From Paragordius varius (Eukaryota > Nematomorpha), in the NCBI GenBank assembly GCA_964247055.1, contig OZ176054.1:10106001-10170000 (forward strand): a DNA stretch of 64,000 nt, given 5' to 3'. The position numbers and the translations under genes were made by a program. Shown in pieces: positions 42,201-60,000 of the stretch. Numbering within the stretch: position 1 is the stretch's first letter; every line of letters starts with the position of its first letter. The notes under the pieces were generated by a model. It was not told where the DNA came from. It did no database searches and saw only the letters and a program-made list of their open reading frames with translations.

Positions 42201-45200
42201 TTCATATTATATAAACCAATAATATTTTAGTATTCCCACAATCAACCATATTTTTTCAACAATCAAATAATATTTCCTATAATTAAAATATACTACCCAA
42301 TAATATATAGTATTCCCAACAATCAACCATATTTTTTAAACAACTAAATAATATTTCCAATAATTAAAATATATTACCCCAAAATATTTTAGATTCCCAA
42401 CAATCAACCATATTTTATCAACAATCAAATAATATTTCAAATAATCAAAATATAGTGCCTAAAAATATTTTAGTACTCCCAACAATCCACCATATTTTTC
42501 AACAATCAAAATATATTAACATTCATATTATATCAACCAATAATATTTTAGTATTCGCACAATCAACCATATTTTTTTAACCATCAAATAATGTTTCAAT
42601 AATTAAAATATATTACCCAAAAATATTTTTGTATTCACAAAAATCAACCATATTTTTTCAACTATCAAATAATATTTCAAATAATCAAAATATACCCAAT
42701 AAAATTTTAGTACTTATAACAATCCACCATATTTTTCAACAATCAAAATATATTAACATTCATATTATATAAACCAATAATATTTTAGTATTCCCACAAT
42801 CAACCATATTTTTTCAACAATCAAATAATATTTCCAATAATTAAAATATATTACCCAAAAATATTTTTGTATTCCCACAATCAACCATATTTTTCAACAA
42901 TCGAATAATATTTACAATAATTAAAATATATTACCCAAAAATATTTTTGTATTCACAAAAATCAACCATATTTTTTCAACTATCAAATAATATTTCAAAT
43001 AATCAAAATATACCCAATAAAATTTTAGTACTTATAACAATCCACCATATTTTTCAACAATCAAAATATATTAACATTCATATTATATAAACCAATAATA
43101 TTTTAGTATTCCCACAATCAACCATATTTTTTCAACCATCAAATAATATTTCAAATAATCAAAATATACCCAATAATATTTTAGTATTCCCAAAAATCAA
43201 CCATATTTTTTCAACAATCAAATAATATTTACAATAATTAAAATATATTACCCAAAAATATTTTTGTATTCCCAACAATCAACCATATTTTATCAACTAT
43301 CAAATAATATTTTAAATAATCAAAATATACCCAATAAAATTTTAGTACTCCTAACAATCCACCATATTTTTCAACAATCAAAATATATTAACATTTATAT
43401 TATATAAACCAATAATACAATCAACCATATTTTTATAAAATATCAAATAATATTTCAATAATTAAAATATATTACCCAAAAATATTTTTGTATTCCCAAC
43501 AATCAACCATATTTTATCAACTATCTAATAATATTTCAAATAATCAAAATATAGTGCCTAAAAATATTTTAGTATTCCCAACAATCCACCATATTTTTCA
43601 ACAATCAAAATATATTAACATTCATATTATATAAACCAATAATATTTTAGTATTCCCACAATACACCATATTTTTTCAACAATCAAATAATATTTCAATA
43701 ATTAAAATATATTACCCAAAAATATTTTTGTATTCCCAAAACTCAACCATATTTTTTCAACTATCAAATAATATTTCAAATAATCAAAATATACCCAATA
43801 AAATTTTAGTACTCCTATGAATCCACCATATTTTTCAACAATCAAAATATAATAACATTCATATTATATAAACCAATAATATTTTAGTATTCCCACAATC
43901 AACCATATTTTTTCAACAATCAAATAATATTTCCAATAATTAATATATAATACCCAATAATATATAGTATTCCCAACAATCAACCATATTTTATCAACAA
44001 TCAAATAATATTTCAAATAATCAAATTATACTGCCTAAAAATATTTTAGTACTCCCAACAATCCACCATATTTTTCAACAATCAAAATATATTAACATTC
44101 ATATTATATAAACCAATAATATTTTAGTATTCCCACAATCAACCATATTTTTTCAACAATCAAATAATATTTCAAATAATCAAAATATACCCAATAAAAT
44201 TTTAGTACTTATAACAATCCACCATATTTTTCAACAATCAAAATATATTAACATTCATATTATATAAACCAATAATATTTTAGTATTCCCACAATAAACC
44301 ATATTTTTTCAACAATCAAATAATATTTCAATAATTAAAATATATTACCCAAAAATATTTTTGTATTCCCAACAATCAACCATATTTTTTCAACTATCAA
44401 ATAATATTACCTATAATTAAAATATAATACCTAATATATAGTATTCCCAACAATCAACCATATTTTATCAACAATCAAATAATATTTCAAAAATTCAAAA
44501 TATAGTGCCTAAAAATATTTTAGTACTCCCAACAATCCATAATATTTTTCAACAATCTAAATATATTAACATTCATATTATATCAACCAATAATATTTTA
44601 GTATTCGCACAATCAACCATATTTTTTCAACCATCAAATAATATTTCAATAATTAAAATATATTACCCAAAAATATTTTTGTATTCACAAAAATCAACCA
44701 TATTTTTTCAACTATCAAATAATATTTCAAATAATCAAAATATAGCCAATAAAATTTTAGTACTCCTAACAATCCACCATATTTTTTCCACAATCGAATA
44801 ATATTTACAATAATTAAAATATATTACCCAAAAATATTTTTGTATTCACAAAAATCAACCATATTTTTTCAACTATCAAATAATATTTCAAATAATCAAA
44901 ATATACCCAATAAAATTTTAGTACTTATAACAATCCACCATATTTTTCAACAATCAAAATATATTAACATTCATATTATATAAACCAATAATATTTTAGT
45001 ATTCCCACAATCAACCATATTTTTTCAACCATCAAATAATATTTCAATAATTAAAATATATTACCCAAAAATATTTTTGTATTCATAAAAATCAACCATA
45101 TTTTTTCAACAATCAAATAATATTTCCCACAATCAAAATATACCCAATAATATTTTAGTATTCCCAACAATCAACCATATTTTTTCAACAATCAAATAAT

Positions 45201-48200
45201 ATTTCCAATAATTAAAATATAATACCCAATAATATATAGTATTCCCAACAATCAACCATATTTTATCAACAATCAAATAATATTTCAAATAATCAAAATA
45301 TAGTGCCTAAAAATATTTTAGTACTCCCAACAATCCATAATATTTTTCAACAATCAAAATATATTAACATTCATATTATATAAACCAATAATATTTTAGT
45401 ATTCGCACAATCAACCATATTTTTTTCAACCATCAAATAATATTTCAAATAATCAAAATATAGTGCCTAAAAATATTTATTATACCCAACAATCCACCAT
45501 ATTTTTCAACAATCGAATAATATTTCCCACAATCAAAATATACCCAATAATATTTTAGTATTCCCAAAAATCAACCATATTTTATCAACAATCAAATAAT
45601 ATTTCAAATAATTAAAATATATTACCCAAAAATATTTTTGTATTCCCACAATCAACCATATTTTTTCAACAATCAAATAATATTTCAAATAATCAAAATA
45701 TACCCAATAAAATTTTAGTACTTATAACAATCCACCATATTTTTCAACAATCAAAATATATTAACATTCATATTATATAAACCAATAATATTTTAGTATT
45801 CCCACAATAAACCATATTTTTTCAACAATCAAATAATATTTCAATAATTAAAATATATTACCCAAAAATATTTTTGTATTCCCAACAATCAACCATATTT
45901 TTTCAACTATCAAATAATATTTCAAAAATTCAAAATATACCCAATAAAATTTTAGTACTCCCAACAATCCACCATATTTTTCAACAATTAAATAATACTT
46001 CCAATAATAAAAATATATTACCCAATAATATTAATTTCCAACAATCAACCATATTTTTTCAACTATCAAATAATATTTCCAATAATCAAAATATATTACC
46101 CAAAAATATTTTAGTCCAACAATCAACCATATTTTTCAACAATCAAATAATATTTCCCACAATCAAAATATACCCAATAATATTTTAGTATTCCCATCAA
46201 TCAACCATATTTTTTCAACAATCAAATAATATTTCCAATAATTAAAATATATTACCCATAAATATTTTTGTATTCCCACAATCAACCATATTTTTTAAAC
46301 AACTAAATAATATTTCCAATAATTAAAATATATTACCCCAAAATATTTTAGTATTCCCAACAATCAACCATATTTTATCAACAATCAAATAATATTTTAA
46401 ATAATCAAAATATAGTGCCTAAAAATATTTTAGTACTCCCAACAATCCACCATATTTTTCAACAATCAAAATATATTAACATTCATATTATATCAACCAA
46501 TAATATTTTAGTATTCGCACAATCAACCATATTTTTTCAACCATCAAATAATATTTCAATAATTAAAATATATTACCCAAAAATATTTTTGTATTCACAA
46601 AAATCAACCATATTTTTTCAACTATCAAATAATATTTCAAATAATCAAAATATACCCAATAAAATTTTAGTACTTATAACAATCCACCATATTTTTCAAC
46701 AATCAAAATATATTAACATTCATATTATATAAACCAATAATATTTTAGTATTCCCACAATCAACCATATTTTTTCAATAATCAAATAATATTTCCAATTA
46801 AAACATATTACCCAAAAATATTTTTGTATTCCCACAATCAACCATATTTTTTCAACAATCAAATAATATTTCCTATAATTAAAATATACTACCCAATAAT
46901 ATATAGTATTCCCAACAATCAACCATATTTTATCAAAAATCAAATAATATTTCAAATAATCAAAATATAGTGCCTAAAAATATTTTAGTACTCCCAACAA
47001 TCCACCATATTTTTCAACAATCAAAATATATTAACATTCATATTATATAAACCAATAGTATTTTAGTATTCCCACAATCAACCTTATTTTTTCAATAATC
47101 AAATAATATTTCAATAATTAAAATATATTACCCAAAAATATTTTTATATTCCCAACAATCAACCATATTTTATCAACTATCAAATAATATTTCAAATAAT
47201 CAAAATATACCCAATAAAATTTTAGTACTCCTAACAATCCACCATATTTTTCAACAATCAAAATATATTAACATTCATATTATATAAACCAATAATATTT
47301 TAATTCCAACAATCAACCATATTTTTCAACAATCAAATAATATTTCCAATAATCAAAATATATTACCCAAAAATATTTTAGTCCAACAATCAACCATATT
47401 TTTCAACAATCAAATAATATTTCCCACAATCAAAATATACCCAATAATATTTTAGTATTCCCATCAATCAACCATATTTTTTCAACAATCAAATAATATT
47501 TCCAATAATTAAAATATATTACCCAAAAATATTTTTGTATTCCCACAATCAACCATATTTTTTCAACAATCAAATAATATTTCCTATAATTAAAATATAA
47601 TACCCAATAATATATAGTATTCCCAACAATCAACCATATTTTATCAACAATCAAATAATATTTCAAAAATTCAAAATATAGTGCCTAAAAATATTTTAGT
47701 ACTCCCAACAATCCATAATATTTTTCAACAATCTAAATATATTAACATTCATATTATATAAACCAATAATATTTTAGTATTCGCACAATCAACCATATTT
47801 TTTCAACCATCAAATAATATTTCAAATAATCAAAATATAGTGCCTAAAAATATTTATTATACCCAACAATCCACCATATTTTTCAACAATCGAATAATAT
47901 TTCCCACAATCAAAATATACCCAATAATATTTTAGTATTCCCAAAAATCAACCATATTGTTTCAACAATCAAATAATATTTACAATAATTAAAATATATT
48001 ACCCAAAAATATTTATGTATTCCCAACAATCAACCATATTTTATCAACTATCAAATAATATTTCAAATAATCATAATATAGTGCCTAAAAATATTTTAGT
48101 ATTCCCAACAATCCACCATATTTTTCAACAATCAAAATATATTAACATTCATATTATATAAACCAATAATATTTTAGTATTCCTACAATCAACCATATTT

Positions 48201-51200
48201 TTTCAACAATCAAATAATATTTCAATAATTAAAATATATTACCTAAAAATATTTTTGTATTCCCAAAACTCAACCATATTTTTTCAACTATCAAATAATA
48301 TTTCAAATAATCAAAATATACCCAATAAAATTTTAGTACTCCTAACAATCCACCATATTTTTCAACAATCAAAATATATTAACATTCATATTATATAAAC
48401 CAATAATATTTTAGTATTCCCACAATCAACCATATTTTTTCAACAATCAAATAATATTTCCTATAATTAAAATATACTACCCAATAATATTTAGTATTCC
48501 CAACAATCAACCATATTTTTTTAACAGTGAAATAATATTTCCAAAATCAAAATATATTACGTAAAAAACTTTTTAGTATTCCCACAATCAACCATATTTT
48601 TTCAACAATCAAATAATATTTTATATAATTAAAATATACTACCCAATAATATTTAGTATTCCCAACAATCAACCATATTTTTTTAACAACTAAATAATAT
48701 TTCCAATAATTAAAATATATTACCCAATAAAATTTTAGTACTCCCAACAATCCACCATATTTTTCAACAATTAAATAATACTTCCAATAATAAAAATATA
48801 TTACCCAATAATATTAATTTCCAACAATCAACCATATTTTTTCAACTATCAAATAATATTTCCAATAATCAAAATATATTACCCAAAAATATTTTAGTCC
48901 AACAATCAACCATATTTTTCAACAATCAAATAATATTTCCCACAATCAAAATATACCCAATAATATTTTATAATTCCCATCAATCAACCATATTTTTCCA
49001 ACGATCAAATAATATTTAAAATAATTAAAATATATTACCCAAAAATATTTTTGTATTCCCACAATCAACCATATTTTTTCAACAATCAAATAATATTTCC
49101 TATAATTAAAATATACTACCCAATAATATATAGTATTCCCAACAATCAACCATATTTTTTAAACAACTAAATAATATTTCCAATAATTAAAATATATTAC
49201 CCCAAAATATTTTAGTATTCCCAACAATCAACCATATTTTATCAACAATCAAATAATATTTTAAATAATCAAAATATAGTGCCTAAAAATATTTTAGTAC
49301 TCCCAACAATCCACCATATTTTTCAACAATCAAAATATAATAACATTCATATTATATCAACCAATAATATTTTAGTATTCGCACAATCAACCATATTTTT
49401 TCAACCATCAAATAATATTTCAATAATTAAAATATATTACCCAAAAATATTTTTGTATTCACAAAAATCAACCATATTTTTTCAACTATCAAATAATATT
49501 TCAAATAATCAAAATATACCCAATAAAATTTTAGTACTTATAACAATCCACCATATTTTTCAAGAATCAAAATATATTAACATTCATATTATATAAACCA
49601 ATAATATTTTAGTATTCCCACAATCAACCATATTTTTTCAACAATCAAATAATATTTCCAATAATTAAAATATATTACCCAAAAATATTTTTGTATTCCC
49701 ACAAACCATATTTTTCAACAATCGAATAATATTTACAATAATTAAAATATATTACCCAAAAATATTTTTGTATTCACAAAAATCAACCATATTTTTTCAA
49801 CTATCAAATAATATTTCAAATAATCAAAATATACCCAATAAAATTTTAGTACTTATAACAATCCACCATATTTTTTAACAATCAAAATATATTAACATTC
49901 AAATTATATAAACCAATAATATTTTAGTATTCCCACAATCAACCATATTTTTTCAACCATCAAATAATATTTCAATAATTAAAATATATTACCAAAAATA
50001 TTTTTGTATTCATAAAAATCAACCATATTTTTTCAACAATCAAATAATATTTCCCACAATCAAAATATACCCAATAATATTTTAGTATTCCCAACAATCA
50101 ACCATATTTTTTCAACAATAAAATAATATTTTCCACAATCAAAATATATTACGCAAAAAATATTTTATTCCCAAAAATCAACTATATTTTTTCAACAAAC
50201 AAATAATATTTACAATAATTAAAATATATTACCCAAAAATATTTTTGTATTCCCAACAATCAACCATATTTTTTCAACTATCAAATAATATTTCAAATAA
50301 TCAAAATATACCCAATAAAATTTTAGTACTCCCAACAATCCACCATATTTTTCAACAATTAAATAATACTTCCAATAATAAAAATATATTACCCAATAAT
50401 ATTAATTTCCAACAATCAACCATATTTTTTCAACTATCAAATAATATTTAAAATAATCAAAATATATTACCCAAAAATATTTTAGTCCAACAATCAACCA
50501 TATTTTTCAACAATCAAATAATATTTCCCACAATCAAAATATACCCAATAATATTTTAGTATTCCCATCAATCAACCATATTTTTTCAACAATCAAATAA
50601 TATTTCCAATAATTAAAATATATTACCCAAAAATATTTTTGTATTCCCACAATCAACCATATTTTTTCAACAATCAAATAATATTTCCTATAATTAAAAT
50701 ATAATACCCAATAATATATAGTATTCCCAACAATCAACCATATTTTATCAACAATCAAATAATATTTCAAATAATCAAAATATAGTGCCTAAAAATATTT
50801 TAGTACTCCCAACAATCCATAATATTTTTCAACAATCAAAATATATTAACATTCATATTATATAAACCAATAATATTTTAGTATTCGCACAATCAACCAT
50901 ATTTTTTTCAACCATCAAATAATATTTCAAATAATCAAAATATAGTGCCTAAAAATATTTATTATACCCAACAATCCACCATATTTTTCAACAATCGAAT
51001 AATATTTCCCACAATCAAAATATACCCAATAATATTTTAGTATTCCCAAAAATCAACCATATTTTTTCAACAATCAAATAATATTTTATATAATTAAAAT
51101 ATACTACCCAATAATATTTAGTATTCCCAACAATCAACCATATTTTTTCAACGATCAAATAATATTTAAAATAATTAAAATATATTACCCAAAAATATTT

Positions 51201-52099
51201 TTGTATTCCCACAATCAACCATATTTTTTCAACAATCAAATAATATTTCCTATAATTAAAATATACTACCCAATAATATATAGTATTCCCAACAATCAAC
51301 CATATTTTTTAAACAACTAAATAATATTTCCAATAATTAAAATATATTACCCCAAAATATTTTAGTATTCCCAACAATCAACCATATTTTATCAACAATC
51401 AAATAATATTTCAAATAATCAAAATATAGTGCCTAAAAATATTTTAGTACTCCCAACAATCCACCATATTTTTCAACAATCAAAATATATTAACATTCAT
51501 ATTATATCAACCAATAATATTTTAGTATTCGCACAATCAACCATATTTTTTCAACCATCAAATAATATTTCAATAATTAAAATATATTACCCAAAAATAT
51601 TTTTGTATTCACAAAAATCAACCATATTTTTTCAACTATCAAATAATATTTCAAATAATCAAAATATACCCAATAAAGTTTTAGTACTTATAACAATCCA
51701 ACATATTTTTTAACAATCAAAATATATTAACATTCATATTATATAAACCAATAATATTTTAGTATTCCCACAATCAACCATATTTTTTCAACAATCAAAT
51801 AATATTTCCAATAATTAAAATATATTACCCAAAAATATTTTTGTATTCCCACAATCAACCATATTTTTTAACAATCGAATAATATTTACAATAATTAAAA
51901 TATATTACCCAAAAATATTTTTGTATTCACAAAAATCAACCATATTTTTTCAACTATCAAATAATATTTCAAATAATCAAAATATACCCAATAAAATTTT
52001 AGTACTTATAACAATCCACGATATTTTTCAACAATCAAAATATATTAACATTCATATTATATAAACCAATAATATTTTAGTATTCCCACAATCAACCAT

Positions 52100-53060
52100 A
52101 TTTTTTCAACCATCAAATAATATTTCAATAATTAAAATATATTACCCAAAAATATTTTTGTATTCCCACAATCAACCATATTTTTTCAACAATCAAATAA
52201 TATTTCCTATAATTAAAATATAATACCCAATAATATATAGTATTCCCAACAATCAACCATATTTTTTCAACAATCAAATAATATTTCCCACAATCAAAAT
52301 ATACCCAATAATATTTTAGTATTCCCAACAATCAACCACTTTTTTTTCAACAATGAAATAATATTTTCCACAATCAAAATATATTACGCAAAAAATATTT
52401 TATTCCCAAAAATCAACTATATTTTTTCAACAATCAAATAATATTTACAATAATTAAAATATATTACCCAAAAATATTTTTGTATTCCCAACAATCAACC
52501 ATATTTTTTCAACAATCAAATAATATTTCCTATAATTAAAATATACTACCCAATAATATATAGTATTCCCAACAATCAACCATATTTTTTAAACAACTAA
52601 ATAATATTTCCAATAATTAAAATATATTACCCCAAAATATTTTAGTATTCCCAACAATCAACCATATTTTATCAACAATCAAATAATATTTCAAATAATC
52701 AAAATATAGTGCCTAAAAATATTTTAGTACTCCCAACAATCCACCATATTTTTCAACAATCAAAATATATTAACATTCATATTATATCAACCAATAATAT
52801 TTTAGTATTCGCACAATCAACCATATTTTTTCAACCATCAAATAATGTTTCAATAATTAAAATATATTACCCAAAAATATTTTTGTATTCCCACAATCAA
52901 CCATATTTTTTCAACAATCAAATAATATTTCCTATAATTAAAATATAATACCCAATAATATATAGTATTCCCAACAATCAACCATATTTTTTCAACAATC
53001 AAATAATATTTCCCACAATCAAAATATACCCAATAATATTTTAGTATTCCCAACAATCAA
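52100..53060. repeat. 725-base higher-order repeat unit in the satellite
   Basis: The block around 52125-52331 recurs at 52850-53056, exactly 725 bases on, with the same variant order. Related blocks with GCAAAAAATATTTTATTCCC also recur around 54330 and 54570. Confidence 0.6.
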
Positions 53061-56000
53061 CCATATTTTTTCAACAATGAAATAATATTTTGCACAATCC
53101 AAATATATTACGCAAAAAATATTTTATTCCCAAAAATCAACTATATTTTTTCAACAATCAAATAATATTTACAATAATTAAAATATATTACCCAAAAATA
53201 TTTTTGTATTCCCAACAATCAACCATATTTTTTCAACAATCAAATAATATTTCCTATAATTAAAATATACTACCCAATAATATATAGTATTCCCAACAAT
53301 CAACCATATTTTAGTATTCCCAACAATCAACCATATTTTATCAACAATCAAATAATATTTCAAATAATCAAAATATAGTGCCTAAAAATATTTTAGTACT
53401 CCCAACAATCCACCATATTTTTCAACAATCAAAATATATTAACATTCATATTATATCAACCAATAATATTTTAGTATTCGCACAATCAACCATATTTTTT
53501 CAACCATCAAATAATGTTTCAATAATTAAAATATATTACCCAAAAATATTTTTGTATTCACAAAAATCAACCATATTTTTTCAACTATCAAATAATATTT
53601 CAAATAATCAAAATATACCCAATAAAGTTTTAGTACTTATAACAATCCACCATATTTTTTAACAATCAAAATATATTAACATTCATATTAAAACCAATAA
53701 TATTTTAGTATTCCCACAATCAACCATATTTTTTCAACAATCAAATAATATTTCCAATAATTAAAATATATTACCCAAAAATATTTTTGTATTCCCACAA
53801 TCAACCATATTTTTCAACAATCGAATAATATTTACAATAATTAAAATATATTACCCAAAAATATTTTTGTATTCACAAAAATCAACCATATTTTTTCAAC
53901 TATCAAATAATATTTCAAATAATCAAAATATACCCAATAAAATTTTAGTACTTATAACAATCCACGATATTTTTCAACAATCAAAATATATTAACATTCA
54001 TATTATATAAACCAATAATATTTTAGTATTCCCACAATCAACCATATTTTTTCAACCATCAAATAATATTTCAATAATTAAAATATATTACCCAAAAATA
54101 TTTTTGTATTCCCACAATCAACCATATTTTTTCAACAATCAAATAATATTTCCTATAATTAAAATATTATACCCAATAATATATAGTATTCCCAACAATC
54201 AACCATATTTTTTCAACAATCAAATAATATTTCCCACAATCAAAATATACCCAATAATATTTTAGTATTCCCAACAATCAACCATATTTTTTCAACAATG
54301 AAATAATATTTTCCACAATCAAAATATATTACGCAAAAAATATTTTATTCCCAAAAATCAACTATATTTTTTCAACAATCAAATAATATTTACAATAATT
54401 AAAATATATTACCCAAAAATATTTTTGTATTCCCAACAATCAACCATATTTTTTCAACTATCAAATAATATTTCAAATAATCAAAATATACCCAATAAAA
54501 TTTTAGTATTCCCAACAATCAACCATATTTTTTCAACAATGAAATAATATTTTCCACAATCAAAATATATTACGCAAAAAATATTTTATTCCCAAAAATC
54601 AACTATATTTTTTCAACAATCAAATAATATTTACAATAATTAAAATATATTACCCAAAAATATTTTTGTATTCCCAAAAATCAACCATATTTTATCAACT
54701 ATCAAATAATATTTCAAATAATCATAATATAGTGCCTAAAAATATTTTAGTATTCCCAACAATCCACCATATTTTTCAACAATCAAAATATATTAACATT
54801 CATATTATATAAACCAATAATATTTTAGTATTCCTACAATCAATAATATTTTTTCAACAATCAAATAATATTTCAATAATTAAAATATATTACCCAAAAA
54901 TATTTTTGTATTCCCAAAACTCAACCATATTTTTTCAACTATCAAATAATATTTCAAATAATCAAAATATACCCAATAAAATTTTAGTACTCCCAACAAT
55001 CCACCATATTTTTCAACAATTAAATAATACTTCCAATAATAAAAATATATTACCCAATAATATTAATTTCCAACAATCAACCATATTTTTTCAACTATCA
55101 AATAATATTTAAAATAATCAAAATATATTACCCAAAAATATTTTAGTCCAACAATCAACCATATTTTTCAACAATCAAATAATATTTCCCACAATCAAAA
55201 TATACCCAATAATATTTTAGTATTCCCATCAATCAACCATATTTTTTCAACAATCAAATAATATTTCAAATAATTAAAATATATTACCCAAAAATATTTT
55301 TGTATTCCCACAATCAACCATATTTTTTCAACAATCGAATAATATTTCCTATAATTAAAATATAATACCCAATATATAGTATTCCCAACAATCAACCATA
55401 TTTTATCAACAATCAAATAATATTTCAAATAATCAAAATATAGTGCCTAAAAATATTTTAGTACTCCCAACAATCCATAATATTTTTCAACAATCAAAAT
55501 ATATTAACATTCATATTATATAAACCAATAATATTTTAGTATTCGCACAATCAACCATATTTTTTTCAACCATCAAATAATATTTCAAATAATCAAAATA
55601 TAGTGCCTAAAAATATTTATTATACCCAACAATCCACCATATTTTTCAACAATCGAATAATATTTCCCACAATCAAAATATACCCAATAATATTTTAGTA
55701 TATTCCCAAAAATCAACCATATTTTTTCAACAATCAAATAATATTTACAATAATTAAATTATATTACCCAAAAATATTTTTGTATTCCCAACAATCAACC
55801 ATATTTTATCAACTATCAAATAATATTCCAAATAATCATAATATAGTCCCTAAAAATATTTTAGTATTCCCAACAATCCACCATATTTTTCAACAATCAA
55901 AATATATTAACATTCATATTATATAAACCAATAATATTTTAGTATTCCTACAATCAACCATATTTTTTCAACAATCAAATAATATTTCAATAATTAAAAT

Positions 56001-57099
56001 ATATTACCCAAAAATATTTTTGTATTCCCAAAACTCAACCATATTTTTTCAACTATCAAATAATATTTCAAATAATCAAAATATACCCAATAAAATTTTA
56101 GTACTCCTAACAATCCACCATATTTTTCAACAATCAAAATATATTAACATTCATATTATATAAACCAATAATATTTTAGTATTCCCACAATCAACCATAT
56201 TTTTTCAACAATCAAATAATATTTCAAATAATCAAAATATAGTGCCTAAAAATATTTTAGTATTCCCAACAATCAACCATATTTTATCAACTATCAAATA
56301 ATATTTCAAATAATCAAAATATACCCAATAAAATTTTAGTACTCCTAACAATCCACCATATTTTTCAACAATCAAAATATATTAACATTCATATTATATA
56401 AACCAATAATATTTTAATTCCAACAATCAACCATATTTTTTTAACAACTAAATAATATTTCCAATAATTAAAATATATTACCCAAAAATATTTTTGTATT
56501 CCCAACAGTCAACCATATTTTTCAACAATCGAATAATATTTCCCACAATCAAAATATACCCAATAATATTTTAGTATTCCCAAAAATCAACCATATTTTT
56601 TTAACAGTGAAATAATATTTCCCACAATCAAAATATATTACGTAAAAAACTTTTTAGTATTCCCAAAAATCAACCATATTTTTTCAACAATCAAATAATA
56701 TTTCAAATAATCAAAATATAGTGCCTTAAAATATTTTAATATTCCCAACAATCCACCATATTTTTCAACAATCAAAATATATTAACATTCATATTATATA
56801 AACCAATAATACAATCAACCATATTTTTATAAAATATCAAATAATATTTCATTAATTAAAATATATTACCCAAAAATATTTTTGTATTCCCAAAAATCAA
56901 CCATATTTTTTCAACTATCAAATAATATTTTAAATAATCAAAATATACCCAATAAAATTTTAGTACTCCTAACAATCCACCATATTTTTCAACAATCAAA
57001 ATATATTAACATTCATATTATATAAACCAATAATATTTTAGTATTCCCACAATCAACCATATTTTTTCAACAATCAAATAATATTTCCTATAATTAAAA

Positions 57100-60000
57100 T
57101 ATACTACCCAATAATATTTAGTATTCCCAACAATCAACCATATTTTTTTAACAACTTAATAATATTTCCAATAATTAAAATATATTACCCAATAAAATTT
57201 TAGTACTCCCAACAATCCACCATATTTTTCAACAATTAAATAATACTTCCAATAATAAAAATATATTACCCAATAATATTAATTTCCAACAATCAACCAT
57301 ATTTTTTCAACTATCAAATAATATTTAAAATAATCAAAATATATTACCCAAAAATATTTTAGTCCAACAATCAACCATATTTTTCAACAATCAAATAATA
57401 TTTCCCACAATCAAAATATACCCAATAATATTTTAGTATTCCCATCAATCAACCATATTTTTTCAACAATCAAATAATATTTCCAATAATTAAAATATAT
57501 TACCCAAAAATATTTTTGTATTCCCACAATCAACCATATTTTTTCAACAATCGAATAATATTTCCTATAATTAAAATAGAATACCCAATAATATATAGTA
57601 TTCCCAACAATCAACCATATTTTATCAACAATCAAATAATATTTCAAATAATCAAAATATAGTGCCTAAAAATATTTTAGTACTCCCAACAATCCATAAT
57701 ATTTTTCAACAATCAAAATATATTATATAAACCAATAATATTTTATTTTAGTATTCGCACAATCAACCATATTTTTTTCAACCATCAAATAATATTTCAA
57801 ATAATCAAAATAGGGTGCCTAAAAATATTTATTATACCCAACAATCCACCATATTTTTCAACAATCGAATAATATTTCCCACAATCAAAATATACCCAAT
57901 AATATTTTAGTATTCCCAAAAATCAACCATATTTTTTCAACAATCAAATAATATTTACAATAATTAAAATATATTACCCAAAAATATTTTTGCATTCCCA
58001 ACAATCAACCATATTTTATCAACAATCAAATAATATTTCAAATAATCAAAATATAGTGCCTAAAAATATTTTAGTACTCCTAACAATCCACCATATTTTT
58101 CAACAATCAAAATATATTAACATTCATATTATATAAACCAATAATATTTTAGTATTCCCACAATCAACCATATTTTTTCAACAATCAAATAATATTTCCT
58201 ATAATTAAAATATACTACCCAATAATATTTAGTATTCCCAACAATCAACCATATTTTTTTAACAACTTAATAATATTTCCAATAATTAAAATATATTACC
58301 CAATAAAATTTTAGTACTCCCAACAATCCACCATATTTTTCAACAATTAAATAATACTTCCAATAATAAAAATATATTACCCAATAATATTAATTTCCAA
58401 CAATCAACCATATTTTTTCAACTATCAAATAATATTTAAAATAATCAAAATATATTACCCAAAAATATTTTAGTCCAACAATCAACCATATTTTTCAACA
58501 ATCAAATAATATTTCCCACAATCAAAATATACCCAATAATATTTTAGTATTCCCATCAATCAACCATATTTTTTCAACAATCAAATAATATTTCCAATAA
58601 TTAAAATATATTACCCAAAAATATTTTTGTATTCCCACAATCAACCATATTTTTTCAACAATCGAATAATATTTCCTATAATTAAAATAGAATACCCAAT
58701 AATATATAGTATTCCCAACAATCAACCATATTTTATCAACAATCAAATAATATTTCAAATAATCAAAATATAGTGCCTAAAAATATTTTAGTACTCCCAA
58801 CAATCCATAATATTTTTCAACAATCAAAATATATTATATAAACCAATAATATTTTATTTTAGTATTCGCACAATCAACCATATTTTTTTCAACCATCAAA
58901 TAATATTTCAAATAATCAAAATAGGGTGCCTAAAAATATTTATTATACCCAACAATCCACCATATTTTTCAACAATCGAATAATATTTCCTATAATTAAA
59001 ATATACTACCCAATAATATTTAGTATTCCCAACAATCAACCATATTTTTTTAACAACTAAATAATATTTCCAATAATTAAAATATATTACCCAAAAATAT
59101 TTTTGTATTCCCAACAGTCAACCATATTTTTCAACAATCGAATAATATTTCCCACAATCAAAATATACCCAATAATATTTTAGTATTCCCAAAAATCAAC
59201 CATATTTTTTTAACAGTGAAATAATATTTCCCACAATCAAAATATATTACGTAAAAAACTTTTTAGTATTCCCAAAAATCAACCATATTTTTTCAACAAT
59301 CAAATAATATTTCAAATAATCAAAATATAGTGCCTTAAAATATTTTAATATTCCCAACAATCCACCATATTTTTCAACAATCAAAATATATTAACATTCA
59401 TATTATATAAACCAATAATACAATCAACCATATTTTTATAAAATATCAAATAATATTTCATTAATTAAAATATATTACCCAAAAATATTTTTGTATTCCC
59501 AAAAATCAACCATATTTTTTCAACTATCAAATAATATTTTAAATAATCAAAATATACCCAATAAAATTTTAGTACTCCTAACAATCCACCATATTTTTCA
59601 ACAATCAAAATATATTAACATTCATATTATATAAACCAATAATATTTTAGTATTCCCACAATCAACCATATTTTTTCAACAATCAAATAATATTTCCTAT
59701 AATTAAAATATACTACCCAATAATATTTAGTATTCCCAACAATCAACCATATTTTTTTAACAACTTAATAATATTTCCAATAATTAAAATATATTACCCA
59801 ATAAAATTTTAGTACTCCCAACAATCCACCATATTTTTCAACAATTAAATAATACTTCCAATAATAAAAATATATTACCCAATAATATTAATTTCCAACA
59901 ATCAACCATATTTTTTCAACTATCAAATAATATTTAAAATAATCAAAATATATTACCCAAAAATATTTTAGTCCAACAATCAACCATATTTTTCAACAAT